A stretch of 64,000 bases of DNA from CAXQZM01 sp965229645 (lineage in GTDB: Bacteria; Pseudomonadota; Alphaproteobacteria; UBA7985). The stretch covers positions 2,604,001-2,668,000 of the forward strand of contig OZ245893.1 in the NCBI GenBank assembly GCA_965229645.1, in the 5' to 3' direction. How positions within the stretch are numbered: the first letter of the stretch is position 1; every line of letters starts with the position of its first letter. The notes under the pieces are model-generated. The model saw nothing but the letters and a program-made list of their open reading frames with translations. It ran no database searches and was not told where the DNA came from. Shown here piece by piece: positions 22,801-32,080 of the stretch. The translations under genes were made by a program, and so were the position numbers.

Positions 22801-24924
22801 TTAGCGGGCGTGACGCAAACGCCAGTCCTGGGCGCTGATACCTCTGCCATCCTTGTCAACAACGATGAGTTGCGCGTCGAACACCCCAGCGGTCGTGGTT
22901 GGAACGGCGGACAAGGTTAGTCGATCATCGTCGAAGGACGACAGACGCATAGTTACGGCCTCCCCGTAGGTTGGCATCTGGTCCAAGAGCATTTGGACCG
23001 CGATTCGTTCGCCCATTCGGACACTATCGAAGTAGTCAGAGTAGAAGTGAACACCCGCCATATTGCGACCAATGGAGATATTGGCAGCCAACTTATTCAA
23101 CTCCCCGATGAGTGTGATTTCTTCCTCGTTTTCGCTCGATGCAGTTAGCTTATTCCCGCCTGACTCGAACGCCTTTGTCTTGGGTGCGAGCTTAACCGCC
23201 TCAAAGAAGGGCAAGGGGTTTCCGTGCGCCAAATCTTGACCTTCATAGAGTTCGAAGAACGCCTTCAAGATCGTGACGCATGCGCCAGCGACTGTAGCAT
23301 GGCCCGCCCCATAGGATGGGTGCATGGGCGAGCCCTCAGGAAAGGCCATGGGCAGGAGATAGTTTTTTTCATCTTGAATGGCAGATTCGCTCATTTCCGC
23401 AGAAATCCATCGTTGTCCTGCATTCTCCCAGTGCTTTGTGGCATCTTTGTTAAGTGCATTTACCCACGTCAAAATACCACTTCCAGCGAGCTGTCGATGC
23501 ATTTCCTTATACACCGCTGTTTCTTGTTTGGACCAACCCGCATGGGTCCCACTCGCAAATCGTGTAATCATGGCGGCGAGTTGCTCGGGCCTGCAACGCT
23601 GGTGAATATTGAACTTCTGACGACGAACCGCCTTTAGGGCGCGGCTGGAAACCTCGGTCAGGGCCGCAAGGACATGAGGTCCCCCAAAGGTTGCAAAGGC
23701 ATCTCGGGTTACGACGCCTCCGATCCTGCCAGGTTCGGGGAGTCCGCGGTCAAACTCTGCTTTTTGACCCAGCATGATCAGGGCGGCATTCAAGTAGGCT
23801 TGGTAAAGTTGGTCAACATGGACATAGGCGGAAAGATCGCGGGGAGAACCGATAAAACGCGGCGGGTTCGCTGATTCGGCAAGACTAACAAAGTCTTTAA
23901 AGTTTGCACCGTTCTGAACATCTAACCACCAACTCCATGTCGTCATGAAATTCGCGCCCGCATTGTAGGAACGGTTCTTCTGACTAATAAGTTGCGTGCC
24001 GTAACCGATCTCTCCTTTCGCACTAGCGGCCACGTCCTTTCCCGTACCGATCAACATAAGCTGCGAAACAAAGGGACCTTTCTTGGCGTCAGGACCAGAA
24101 CCACGGAAAATCTCCTTTGAGGTGATTTTACCGCCCGAATTTTGACGCCCTTCGAGCCGTCGCATGGCAGCGGCCTCATTTCCAAAACCAGCACCCTTAA
24201 AATACGGGAGCTTGAGTAAGGCACTGATAACATCATGGCAACTATAGCCGAGCCCAAGATTAGCTCTGTTCATACTTGAAATTTGCGAAAAATCAGCATC
24301 GCGTAGCAGCGCTAGCGCATATACCTCCGCCATTTCGGCTGCCAGTTCATCGACATTGACGCCCGCTTGGTCATTGCCGTTCACACCCGAAACGCCTGGG
24401 GCGGGCGCCATGATAAAGGCATCCATATCCCCGCCCTGGGTATCGTAAGTATGCCCCGCGCGAGGGCTTTCCCAGGCTCGGACCTCGGGCTTCTGCCCCT
24501 TTTGTCCATTGAGATTTGTCAGAAAGGTCGTAACCGACTTGGAGTTTGCAGATTTACCGTGCGCGTTGCGTGCCTCTTCTGGTCCCAAAGGCACATCGAA
24601 GGCGAACGCAGCGGTCAGGTCTGGGTTGCCCGCAGGGTCGGTGTTGATGGCTGCGCGCATTTGGGCATAGTCGTCCCCATGGGCATTTCCTAACTCATCG
24701 TGAGGCAAACCCTTGGTGAAGCGCGTGGAAAGACCACTGGTCGCAGTAGTTTGGTCGGTCAAATAGCTCTGATCTTGGTTTGCAAGGCTCAAAACTCCGT
24801 TCAAACGAGCCGTATCTGCCAAGGTATTTTGACGCTGAGCTTTGGCGCGGCGAATACGCATGTCACGCGCGATTTTGGCTCGCTGCTCGCCCCGCGGTGA
24901 TGGGGATTGGTTGGATTGGGTCAC
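22801..24924 (-). CDS. Vanadium-dependent haloperoxidase-like protein (PAP2 fold)
   Basis: The 707-residue protein carries the vanadate/phosphate site of the vanadium haloperoxidase/PAP2 superfamily: K and R in KFNIHQRCRP (about residues 437-445), PSYGAGH (about 536-542), and R...H in NISIGRNMAGVHFYSDYF (R about 620, H about 626). Length and the long N-terminal helical domain match bacterial bromoperoxidase-like enzymes, which oxidise halides with H2O2; phosphatase activity is the alternative. No signal peptide is visible, although a disordered basic N-terminus is present. I chose GTG 24924 because GTGGAGGAAACC supplies an ideal ribosome site there; a GTG four codons upstream is inside that site. 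It clusters with a subtilase and a second PAP2 protein. Confidence 0.85.
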   Translation of the reverse strand: MTQSNQSPSPRGEQRAKIARDMRIRRAKAQRQNTLADTARLNGVLSLANQDQSYLTDQTTATSGLSTRFTKGLPHDELGNAHGDDYAQMRAAINTDPAGNPDLTAAFAFDVPLGPEEARNAHGKSANSKSVTTFLTNLNGQKGQKPEVRAWESPRAGHTYDTQGGDMDAFIMAPAPGVSGVNGNDQAGVNVDELAAEMAEVYALALLRDADFSQISSMNRANLGLGYSCHDVISALLKLPYFKGAGFGNEAAAMRRLEGRQNSGGKITSKEIFRGSGPDAKKGPFVSQLMLIGTGKDVAASAKGEIGYGTQLISQKNRSYNAGANFMTTWSWWLDVQNGANFKDFVSLAESANPPRFIGSPRDLSAYVHVDQLYQAYLNAALIMLGQKAEFDRGLPEPGRIGGVVTRDAFATFGGPHVLAALTEVSSRALKAVRRQKFNIHQRCRPEQLAAMITRFASGTHAGWSKQETAVYKEMHRQLAGSGILTWVNALNKDATKHWENAGQRWISAEMSESAIQDEKNYLLPMAFPEGSPMHPSYGAGHATVAGACVTILKAFFELYEGQDLAHGNPLPFFEAVKLAPKTKAFESGGNKLTASSENEEEITLIGELNKLAANISIGRNMAGVHFYSDYFDSVRMGERIAVQMLLDQMPTYGEAVTMRLSSFDDDRLTLSAVPTTTAGVFDAQLIVVDKDGRGISAQDWRLRHAR

Positions 24925-25142
24925 GGTTTCCTCCACAAAAAATTACTAGGCTTTCCCTTCATGAGATCACCCAAGGGTTGACGATTTATTGCTCGATTAT
25001 GGCTTATCATGGGACAAGAATGGCGTTAATATTCTGTTAAAAATGTCTTAAAGTTTCACAGAACCTTGTTTGTTATGGCCAGAACTTGTCATCCGTTGGA
25101 AGGTACTTTTGGTAGGTTAGAATTCGTCAAAAAGGATCAACT

Positions 25143-25332
25143 GATACCAGCGGCGACCCAGAATGACGCCTATGTTCACTGGTATAAGGGCCGCGACTGC
25201 GGCCCCCGTAGCGGCCCCGAGATGGGCTAAGAAAGCGCCTCGGGGTACAAGCGAAGGGGAGGCGAAACGCGACGCGTTTAGCCATGAGACATAAAACGGC
25301 CAAAAAGTGTCAACCTTTTTTTGTCGTTGGCG
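25143..25332 (-). repeat. Family-1 repeat, short reverse copy
   Basis: It starts with ATACCAGCGGCGACCCAGAA, then stem 4 (GGGCCGCGACTGCGGCCC), stem 3, stem 2 (slightly degraded: GAAACGCGACGCGTTTAG) and stem 1 (CCAAAAAGTGTCAACCTTTTT). It sits in the 625-nt gap between the haloperoxidase-like gene and the subtilase. From 25400 to 25515 the gap holds what looks like a second, decayed copy ending CACAGTCGCGGCCCTTATGC. The rest (24925-25142) is AT-rich and should contain the haloperoxidase promoter. Confidence 0.8.
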
Positions 25333-25549
25333 TGACACCATCTTCTGGTCGGCTGCCTGCACACATAAAGATGCGTGAATACCGATTCTCAGATAGGGAT
25401 CCATTCAGATGAAGTTTTTGCCTCACGCGAGCGTCGCTGTTTGTCATGCGCGAACATTCCCTAGGCCCTGCGATCTTGGCGCCCGCTCACAGGCCACAGT
25501 CGCGGCCCTTATGCCCGATCCAAGGGAGCGGTCCAGATGAAATATGGCC

Positions 25550-26929
25550 TTAACCTTTAGGAGGCGTGCCTTCGTGGGGCTTTTCGTCAGACGGTTGAGC
25601 CATACTCGCTCGCAGGGCGTTCCGGAGATTGACTGGATTTGATATGAGGGCCTTATCTTGTCGGACTAAGAGGGATGCCACGCCTGCGGCAATGGAAACG
25701 GCGGCAGATGTTCCCGAGAAAGGGGTGAACAAAGAATCTAACTCTACCTGGCGCTTTTGTGTGCGTGGATCCACGTAAGAAAAAGGTTCGGGACCAGGAT
25801 TATACCCAAAAGGCCCAGGTATATCAATGGTATAGACATCAACGCGATCAAAGGCACGCGTGTCTGCAGTAGTTTCCAAACCGCAAAAGGCAGCCTTATC
25901 AAATTCTGGATCATTGCGGTCCAGGATACGATCCTGACCGTCATAGATCTCTCCATCCCCGCTTGGTGCAAATAGATCCACCTTTCTGGGACTGTAAGAC
26001 GCAACTTTTCCTCCGTACGTTCGCGCGCCGATAGCGAAAATGTAGGGATTTCCTTCATCTTCCGAAACCGCACGACTTAGCTTGGCGGGATATATAATAT
26101 CTGGTGTATTCCCAGCTGCACAAAATACAGGAACTTCGATTGCTCTCAACAGGGAATCCAGTTCGCTCCAAATAGGGGCTTGATCCGTGGTTGCACGTAG
26201 TTGTTCTGGAAAGGGCACTTCAGAAGGTATGGGAATGTGTCGCGGAAGAACAATAATGTCTGCACCGATCCATAGAGCGTAAGAGAAAGCAAACAACATT
26301 TGCTCCCCATCCACATCAAAATTTGTGGCGATAGATACAATTTCGCAGGTTGGATCCGCACCCATGTAAGGCACCCCCTCGTGTTGAAGGGGGTATGCGC
26401 TGGCGTTTTCTTGTTTCCGAAATGTGGACACAAGATCGGCCATTTGGGCAGGCCTAGCGCCAATTAGCCCCGCGCAACTCGTGCCATGGGCTGAGAATTT
26501 CGCCCCAATCGCAGGTTCTATTCCGTTCCCGTCCGTTGGAGAGGTTGGGGCGCCATTGGGATTGCCCATTCGCCTGGCGAACTCTTCCACGCTTTGCGTG
26601 AGTGTCGGTTGCTTAGGGATATGAACTTTGCCCCGCCGACCCTGCAGATCGTCGTTGTAAAATACGCCGAGGCGATGCGTGGTAAAGTCCAAACTGAGTG
26701 ACTTATTGATCGCTCCCTTGAGCAAGGGATGATCAGGATCAACAGCATTGTCGATTAGAACGACTCGCGTACGCTGACCTTCACACTCGGGCTCTGAAGT
26801 CTCAGATAAGACCTCCGATACGTCAGATAGGGCCCTTATAGCGTCGGTATATACATTCGCACCCTTGGAACCAAGGTGCCAAAGCATATCGATAGTTTGA
26901 CGGACTGTCATTTCGGTATTTTGAGGCAT
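25550..26929 (-). CDS. Subtilisin-like serine peptidase (S8 family)
   Basis: The protein of about 459 residues has the S8 triad: Asp in RVVLIDNAVD (about residue 60), His in FSAHGTSCAGLIG (about 148) and Ser in FTPFSGTSAAVSIAAG (about 408), with the oxyanion Asn in VFCAAGN (about 274). No signal peptide or propeptide is evident, so it may act in the cytoplasm or as a toxin/effector. An insert between the Asp and His regions and a proline-rich tail (HEGTPPKG) are unusual. I chose ATG 26929; a GTG at 26944 is an alternative. It lies 10-25 nt after the PAP2 gene on the same strand, so both are probably co-transcribed with the regulator upstream. Confidence 0.85.
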   Translation of the reverse strand: MPQNTEMTVRQTIDMLWHLGSKGANVYTDAIRALSDVSEVLSETSEPECEGQRTRVVLIDNAVDPDHPLLKGAINKSLSLDFTTHRLGVFYNDDLQGRRGKVHIPKQPTLTQSVEEFARRMGNPNGAPTSPTDGNGIEPAIGAKFSAHGTSCAGLIGARPAQMADLVSTFRKQENASAYPLQHEGVPYMGADPTCEIVSIATNFDVDGEQMLFAFSYALWIGADIIVLPRHIPIPSEVPFPEQLRATTDQAPIWSELDSLLRAIEVPVFCAAGNTPDIIYPAKLSRAVSEDEGNPYIFAIGARTYGGKVASYSPRKVDLFAPSGDGEIYDGQDRILDRNDPEFDKAAFCGLETTADTRAFDRVDVYTIDIPGPFGYNPGPEPFSYVDPRTQKRQVELDSLFTPFSGTSAAVSIAAGVASLLVRQDKALISNPVNLRNALRASMAQPSDEKPHEGTPPKG

Positions 26930-26953
26930 GGTTGTTTCTTTCACTTTATTCGC

Positions 26954-27886
26954 CTAAACCCACTCCAAACGAGCGTGGCGCATTTGGTCGGTCAATACGC
27001 TTTCCAAGACTGGCGTCAGCATACGGGCCAATTCCCGACCCGCCAGCGTGTCGCTGGAAAAATGCAGGCCTGCCCATTCGCGATTTTCAGCCACCCGTTG
27101 GGCAGCACGAAACAATTCCGTAATTCCTGGATGCTCGGGCAAGGCCCGGCCAAAGATGAGCGCTATCGCGTAGGATTGCAAGGCATGGTTAGAAGGGTAA
27201 GCAGAATAGGGCGGGTTGGGCAGATAAGTCCGCAAACGCATATCGACTTGGCTCGGGCGCGGTCTTTCAAAGCGCGCCTTGTAGCGCAATCCAATTTCCT
27301 CGCACAGGTCTGCAACCATATAAAACAGGGTGGCTGTTTCAGGGAAGCTGCCCTCGTTTGCGTCGAGCGCCTCAAAATAGGCAGAGAGTTCAAGACTCAC
27401 CTCTAGGTCGATTTCTGCCTGCCGCTGATTTTCTGGTGGCGTGAGTAGAGATTTCTGTTTCTCATACAAACTGAGGATTTCTTCCCTTAATCCAATCGTG
27501 GGTTTTGGCAGGCTGATGGGTAGATTTTTCCATCGATCGATCGCCTCGTGCAACAGCTGGCGTTCCCGCCAGGGTGCAAGATAAGTGACAACAGATGCCG
27601 AATCAGAATTGAATTCATTGCGGTTTCTGTTTCGATTGCGATTCCTGTTTCGGTTTCGATTGCGATTCCTATTGAAACTACGATTGAGGCCCCTGTTTCG
27701 ATTGAGGTTAAGACTTTGAGAGCCACCGCTGCCGCCGACGCCCAAGGGCTGTTCGACCAGATCGCTAGATCTGGAATCAGTGTCTTGGTGGGGGGAGCCG
27801 TGACTCCTGTGGTTTCTGGGACCAATTACCACACCAGCGGGCGTCGCGTACAGGGCTTCCCCTTCCATTATGTTCCTTAGGTTCAT
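26954..27886 (-). CDS. PAP2-superfamily (vanadium haloperoxidase-related) protein with Asn-Arg repeat tract
   Basis: The 310-residue protein has a compact PAP2 site near its C-terminus: K203 and R210 in YKARFERPRP, YPSNH around 231-234, and R269...H275 in NREWAGLHFSSD. It is a smaller relative of the haloperoxidase-like protein encoded two genes away. Acid phosphatase or peroxidase activity are both possible. Residues 61-91 are an unusual low-complexity tract of alternating Asn and Arg, which splits a disordered N-terminus from the catalytic domain. ATG 27886 overlaps the regulator's stop codon by four bases (ATGA), showing translational coupling. A second in-frame ATG with its own AAGGA lies 18 nt downstream. 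Confidence 0.85.
   Translation of the reverse strand: MNLRNIMEGEALYATPAGVVIGPRNHRSHGSPHQDTDSRSSDLVEQPLGVGGSGGSQSLNLNRNRGLNRSFNRNRNRNRNRNRNRNRNRNEFNSDSASVVTYLAPWRERQLLHEAIDRWKNLPISLPKPTIGLREEILSLYEKQKSLLTPPENQRQAEIDLEVSLELSAYFEALDANEGSFPETATLFYMVADLCEEIGLRYKARFERPRPSQVDMRLRTYLPNPPYSAYPSNHALQSYAIALIFGRALPEHPGITELFRAAQRVAENREWAGLHFSSDTLAGRELARMLTPVLESVLTDQMRHARLEWV
27614..27706 (-). repeat. Low-complexity Asn-Arg coding repeat
   Basis: The plus strand shows repeats of 6 and 12 nt such as GATTGCGATTCCTGTTTCG that code for about fourteen alternating Asn-Arg pairs on the minus strand. Codons alternate between AAT/AAC and CGA/CGG/AGG, so the tract is not a pure single-unit repeat. Confidence 0.85.
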
Positions 27887-29712
27887 GTTAGACCAACCTC
27901 CTTAAAAATAGTTGTAAAACGGTCTTCGATTTCGGGCTTAATCATGGCCAAACGGTTTCCTGAAAACCATTTCAGGGAAAAGGCGCGGTCCTGGCCCTTT
28001 AGGTAGTTGAGGTGTTCAGTTGCCTCCTGCCAACGGCCCAATTCGCCCAGGCCTAGAATAACGTAACGACGGGCCGCAGCAAACTCTGGATGCTTACGCA
28101 AAACACTGAGGAGGATCATCGTCCCTTGGTCTTGGTTGCCGCTCAAAATCAGTGCCATGGCTCGAGTCGTACTATAAATATGCCGCAAATTTGAGAATCG
28201 ACCATACTGCGCCGCGCGATTTGCCCACAAGAGTCCATCCGCGAAAGTTCCACGATAGAGATGGTTCAGGGCCAGATGATCGCAGCAAATACTGTGCGCT
28301 GGGGCAATTTCAACGGAGAGCCTCAAGAGATCTGTCGCCATGTCAAAATCATGGCAAACGTACCAAGCTGCGTGACCGACCAAAGCCAAAAGAACAGGGT
28401 TTTTCGAGTCAAGGTTCAACGCCTGCTGGATCAGTTTTTCAGTTTCATGAATGACGTTCTGATCAAAACCTCCCCAGTGTTCGCCGACGCGAAAGGTATT
28501 CAGATAGGCGACAAGTGCAAGAACAATGGGATCACTTGTTTGATCGAATGAGGTCTTTAGTTGGGTTGATAAATCGGGCAATTCAGCCTTAGAAATCGAG
28601 AACAAGCGACCCAAAATATTGAACGACTGAATTTGGATTCCTGTTGTATCAAATTCGTGCAATTGATTGAGGGTGCGCAGAATTGCTTGAGATGAGTGCG
28701 CGGAGAATTTCGTCTGATGTTCAATATTTGTTCCAATCAAGTCGTGACCAGATTGCCAATAGATTTGCAAGGTACCTGCGTTAATCAGCTGTAAATTCAA
28801 TCTTGGAGACTTGGAACCTCCAATTAGGCGAGTAACAATGAGCAAGTTGATTTTGGGTTGAGAATCTGAGGCTTGATCAAATTGCTCGTGACGCAGATCA
28901 AAAATCTCGCTTACGCCCTCGGCCTGCAGAACTGCGCTGATCTGATCTAGGCAGCTGTGTCCTATCGCCAAGTAGGTTTCTCCATCTACATCAGTGGTTG
29001 GCGCGCGCAGGCCAATTGAAAGGGTCGCTAAGTTAGGTGGCACCCTATTTGACGGAGCGTTCTTTTTGTGTGCATCTGCGTCGTAACCTTCATCCTCTTC
29101 GGAAATTTCAATAAACCCGTTTCGACGAGCGCAATCGCGGCCCTCCGCCCCAGGCGTGGTATCGGGAAGGGTTAAGGATGACAACCCATTGGTTGAGCGC
29201 CGAAATGACATCTTGGACTCATGATACATACGGTTAAGATATTGATCTATCTCATGGGACCAAAGACGCCGCTCAAGCGACAACCATTCTTCAAACTCCT
29301 GAGCGGCCGCGCTTGGGATATCGAGGCCCTCAAGCAAATCTGGTAACCTCGCCAAATCGAGATCTAGGGCCGTACCTGCGCGCATAGACTCTCTAAACTG
29401 GTCAACATCTACGGCGATCAAATCATGACGAATATCAACAGTCTGATTGGTGATCTTCAATAAGTCAACTCCCGAATTTTTAAGCTCTGAGCGAAGAGAA
29501 CTGAGCGCATTTCGCAAGCTGGTCGCAGCTTGTTCAGGTTGACGCATCCCCCAGAACATCTCTTGTAATTTTAGCCGAGTTCTCGGTCCGCGTGTCAGGG
29601 CCAGATAGGCCAACAGCGCGCGCTTCATACCCCCTTTTGGGGTCAGGTCCCTCCCGCATGCCGTTTCCAACCGAACGGCACCCATGACATTGAGCCGATA
29701 TTTGTCCTTCAT
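27883..29712 (-). CDS. SARP-type transcriptional regulator with TPR-like C-terminus
   Basis: The protein of about 609 residues starts with a winged-helix region (YRLNVMGAVRLETACGRD...GGMKRALLAYLAL) followed by an all-helical bacterial-transcriptional-activator region (AATSLRNALSSLRSELKN...), the SARP layout. The middle has an AIGHSCLDQISAVLQ segment like the TolB-type N-terminal domain of related regulators, and the last 200 residues are TPR-like helical pairs (DSKNPVLLALVGHAAWYVCH, SICCDHLALNHLYRGTFADG). Such proteins activate neighbouring gene clusters in response to unknown cues. I start it at ATG 29712, where similarity begins; longer frames reach ATG 29853. It leads the PAP2-subtilase-haloperoxidase cluster and likely controls it. 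Confidence 0.8.
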   Translation of the reverse strand: MKDKYRLNVMGAVRLETACGRDLTPKGGMKRALLAYLALTRGPRTRLKLQEMFWGMRQPEQAATSLRNALSSLRSELKNSGVDLLKITNQTVDIRHDLIAVDVDQFRESMRAGTALDLDLARLPDLLEGLDIPSAAAQEFEEWLSLERRLWSHEIDQYLNRMYHESKMSFRRSTNGLSSLTLPDTTPGAEGRDCARRNGFIEISEEDEGYDADAHKKNAPSNRVPPNLATLSIGLRAPTTDVDGETYLAIGHSCLDQISAVLQAEGVSEIFDLRHEQFDQASDSQPKINLLIVTRLIGGSKSPRLNLQLINAGTLQIYWQSGHDLIGTNIEHQTKFSAHSSQAILRTLNQLHEFDTTGIQIQSFNILGRLFSISKAELPDLSTQLKTSFDQTSDPIVLALVAYLNTFRVGEHWGGFDQNVIHETEKLIQQALNLDSKNPVLLALVGHAAWYVCHDFDMATDLLRLSVEIAPAHSICCDHLALNHLYRGTFADGLLWANRAAQYGRFSNLRHIYSTTRAMALILSGNQDQGTMILLSVLRKHPEFAAARRYVILGLGELGRWQEATEHLNYLKGQDRAFSLKWFSGNRLAMIKPEIEDRFTTIFKEVGLT

Positions 29713-29933
29713 CTCCCAAACACCTTTTGCGTATTCAGACACAAAATTGGTGCCAAGGCAAGCGGCAAGCGGCATATTTGGGCGCAGCAGGAGCGAAGAA
29801 CGCGTCATGGTCGCGTCGGACCCGTACGGGTATAATATGGAACTAAGCGCCATATGCCCGCTTTAGAACCGAAGGTCCCTGTTCTGTTGCAAATTTGCCG
29901 TTAAAAGTTCGTTAGACCCGTTTCACAACAAGC

Positions 29934-30170
29934 CCAGCGGCAACCCAGAATGCCTCTTTTGATCGCTGGTATAAGGGCCGTGGCTGCGGCCCCGCAGCGG
30001 ACTCCGATCCCAGAAGGCGCAGGGAACACCCGCGCCCCAAACATGCGGCCTTGAGACAAGCTAAGAACGCGCCTTGGGGTATAAGCGAAGGGAAGGCGAA
30101 ACGCGAAGCGTTTCTGCCGCGAGCCACAAAACGGTCATAAAAGTGTCAACTTTTATGACCGTTGGTATAA
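29934..30170 (-). repeat. Family-1 repeat, reverse copy with altered stem 1
   Basis: It lies between divergent genes. Stem 1 here is CGGTCATAAAAGT paired with ACTTTTATGACCG, a perfect 13-bp hairpin whose bases differ from the usual CGGCCAAAAAAGT on both arms. One of the two optional modules (near 30000-30050) is present. The copy ends 10 nt before the PaiB-like start codon and could influence its expression. Confidence 0.8.
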
Positions 30171-30179
30171 GCAGCTGCT

Positions 30180-30809
30180 ATGCATCCCAATTCGATCTAT
30201 CGTCAGTTAGGCGAAACCGACGCCCTCGCCTTAGCGGGCCAGCGGGGGTTTGGGGTGGTTACTGCGCAGTTGGACATCCTGTTTGGTGCCCATGTGCCCT
30301 TTGTTTTGGACGGCGAGGAGCGGCTGCTGCTGCATTTGCATCGCGGTAATGCTTTGGCCAAGGCGGTTCGGGCCGAGCCGCTTGAGGTTATGGTGATCGT
30401 CTCGCTGTGCGATGCTTATGTGTCGCCCGAGTGGTACGGTCTTGGCCCCGACCAGGTGCCGACGTGGCTCTATGGGGCGGTGCATTTGCACGGCTTGATG
30501 CAAGCCTTGCCCGATCAGGAGCTGGAACCTTTGCTCGCGCGGCTGACCGAGGAGTTCGAGGGACGTCTGGCACCGAAACCGCCGTGGACGCTCGACAAGA
30601 TGGGCGACGCGCCCAAGGCCGCGCTGATGCGCGCCATTCAGCCGTTTGAGATTTTGCTGGACGGGGTCGAGGCGACGGACAAGTTTGCCCAAAACAAACC
30701 GCCGACGGCCCTTGACGCCCTGGCCGAGCGGTTGCCGCAGTCCTTTGGGGCTGGGGTCGATCAGGTCGCCGAACGGGTCCAGCGCGCGGCCCGCAGACAG
30801 GCGGGATGA
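30180..30809 (+). CDS. PaiB-family FMN-binding protein
   Basis: The 209-residue protein matches the PaiB/FMN-binding negative regulator family (PF04299): an N-terminal MHPNSIYR (family: M-Y-x-P-x-x-F), GFGVVTAQLDILFGAHVPFVLD, LLLHLHRGNALAKAV, VIVSLCDAYVSPEWYG (family: G-x-x-x-Y-I-S-P-x-W-Y), VPTWLYGAVHLHG, and a C-terminal PWTLDKM segment. PaiB was named as a regulator in Bacillus; most members are probably flavin- or haem-binding split-barrel proteins. It overlaps the rRNA methyltransferase gene by four bases (ATGA). No ribosome site is obvious; the family-1 repeat ends just upstream. Confidence 0.85.
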   Translation: MHPNSIYRQLGETDALALAGQRGFGVVTAQLDILFGAHVPFVLDGEERLLLHLHRGNALAKAVRAEPLEVMVIVSLCDAYVSPEWYGLGPDQVPTWLYGAVHLHGLMQALPDQELEPLLARLTEEFEGRLAPKPPWTLDKMGDAPKAALMRAIQPFEILLDGVEATDKFAQNKPPTALDALAERLPQSFGAGVDQVAERVQRAARRQAG

Positions 30810-32080
30810 GCCGCAAGGCCCGCAAGGGCGGCGGGCGCGACGTCCTAGTGCGCATCACGGCCATGGGCGCGCGCGGCGATGGTCTGGCCACCCTTGACGA
30901 TGGAACGCCGCTGTTCGTTGCCCATGCCCTGCCAGGCGAGGAGGTGCGGGTCCGCACGCTCGGCAAGACCGACGCGGGCGTGCGCGGCGAGGCAATCGAG
31001 CTTCTGCACGCCAGCCCCGACCGACGCGCAGGGGCGTGCCCCAATGGCGCGCGTTGCGGCGGATGCACCTTGCAGCATTGGGACAGGGCAGCGCAAAGTG
31101 CCTGGAAAGCGGCGCAGGTGCGCGCGACGGTGCGCCGTGCGGGTTACGATCCCAACCTGGTCGCACCGCTGATTGCCCCTGTGCCCGCGGGGCGCCGCCG
31201 CGCCCGCTTTGCGGTGCAACAAGGGCGGCTCGGGTTTCGCGAGCGGCGCAGCCACGCCGTGATCGCCGAGGGGCCGTGCCAGACTTTGGGCCCCGAGTTG
31301 CAAGCCTTTTGGTCCGCAGCGCAGGGCTGCGCTTTGCTGAGCGTCGCCGCCGAGTGGACCGTGACGATCACGCCTGCGGGCGCGGCCGTGGACATTGACG
31401 CCAAGGCCCCTGCCCCGCCTCCGACAGTGCTGCGCGACGCCATGACTTTGCTTGCCCCGCTGGCCCGCCTTACGTGGAACGGGGAGGTGTTGGTGACGGT
31501 CGATCCGCCGCGCGTTGATCTGGGCGGTCTGGCACCCGTCTTGCCCCCTGGCGGGTTCTTACAACCCTCCTTAGGCGGGCAGGGCGCGCTGCAAGACCTG
31601 GTGCTGGCGGCGGTGCCTGCCCAAGCCTCACGGGTTGCGGACCTTTATTGCGGTTTGGGGACCTTCGCGGTGCCGTTCGCCGCACGCGGGCTTGAAGTCC
31701 AGGCCTTCGAATCTTACGAACCTGCCGTTGCGGCTCTGGACGCCGCCGTTCGCCGCGACGCCAGCAACCGCACCCGTCTGCGCGCCCATAGGCGCAACCT
31801 CGACCGCTGGCCCCTACAGGAGCGTGACTTAAGCGCCTTTGATGCCGTCGTATTGGACCCGCCGCGGGCAGGGGCACGGGCGCAGACCCATCGCCTCAGC
31901 CAATCGTCCGTCCCCCTGATCGTGGCGGTGTCGTGCAACCCGACGACTTGGGCGCGGGACGCCAGCGCGCTGCGCGCGGGCGGCTATGGCCTGCGCGCCG
32001 TCACGCCCGTCGATCAATTCCCGCAGACGCCCCATGTCGAGTTGGTGGCCGTGTTCGAACAGGAGAGATGCGGGGCCTAG
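30806..32080 (+). CDS. TrmA/RlmD-family RNA m5U methyltransferase with Fe-S cluster
   Basis: This 424-residue enzyme uses SAM to make 5-methyluridine in tRNA or 23S rRNA. It has an N-terminal TRAM-like region (VRITAMGARGDGLATLDDG... EEVRVRTLG), the iron-sulfur cysteines in ACPNGARCGGCTLQHW (about residues 77-90) and a later C, the SAM motif VADLYCGLGTFAVPFA near 277, FDAVVLDPPRAGA near 346 and the catalytic cysteine in VAVSCNPTTWARD near 376. Length fits RlmD/RlmC-type enzymes; which uridine is modified is unknown. It is convergent with aroC and the two coding regions overlap by four bases. Confidence 0.9.
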   Translation: MSRKARKGGGRDVLVRITAMGARGDGLATLDDGTPLFVAHALPGEEVRVRTLGKTDAGVRGEAIELLHASPDRRAGACPNGARCGGCTLQHWDRAAQSAWKAAQVRATVRRAGYDPNLVAPLIAPVPAGRRRARFAVQQGRLGFRERRSHAVIAEGPCQTLGPELQAFWSAAQGCALLSVAAEWTVTITPAGAAVDIDAKAPAPPPTVLRDAMTLLAPLARLTWNGEVLVTVDPPRVDLGGLAPVLPPGGFLQPSLGGQGALQDLVLAAVPAQASRVADLYCGLGTFAVPFAARGLEVQAFESYEPAVAALDAAVRRDASNRTRLRAHRRNLDRWPLQERDLSAFDAVVLDPPRAGARAQTHRLSQSSVPLIVAVSCNPTTWARDASALRAGGYGLRAVTPVDQFPQTPHVELVAVFEQERCGA

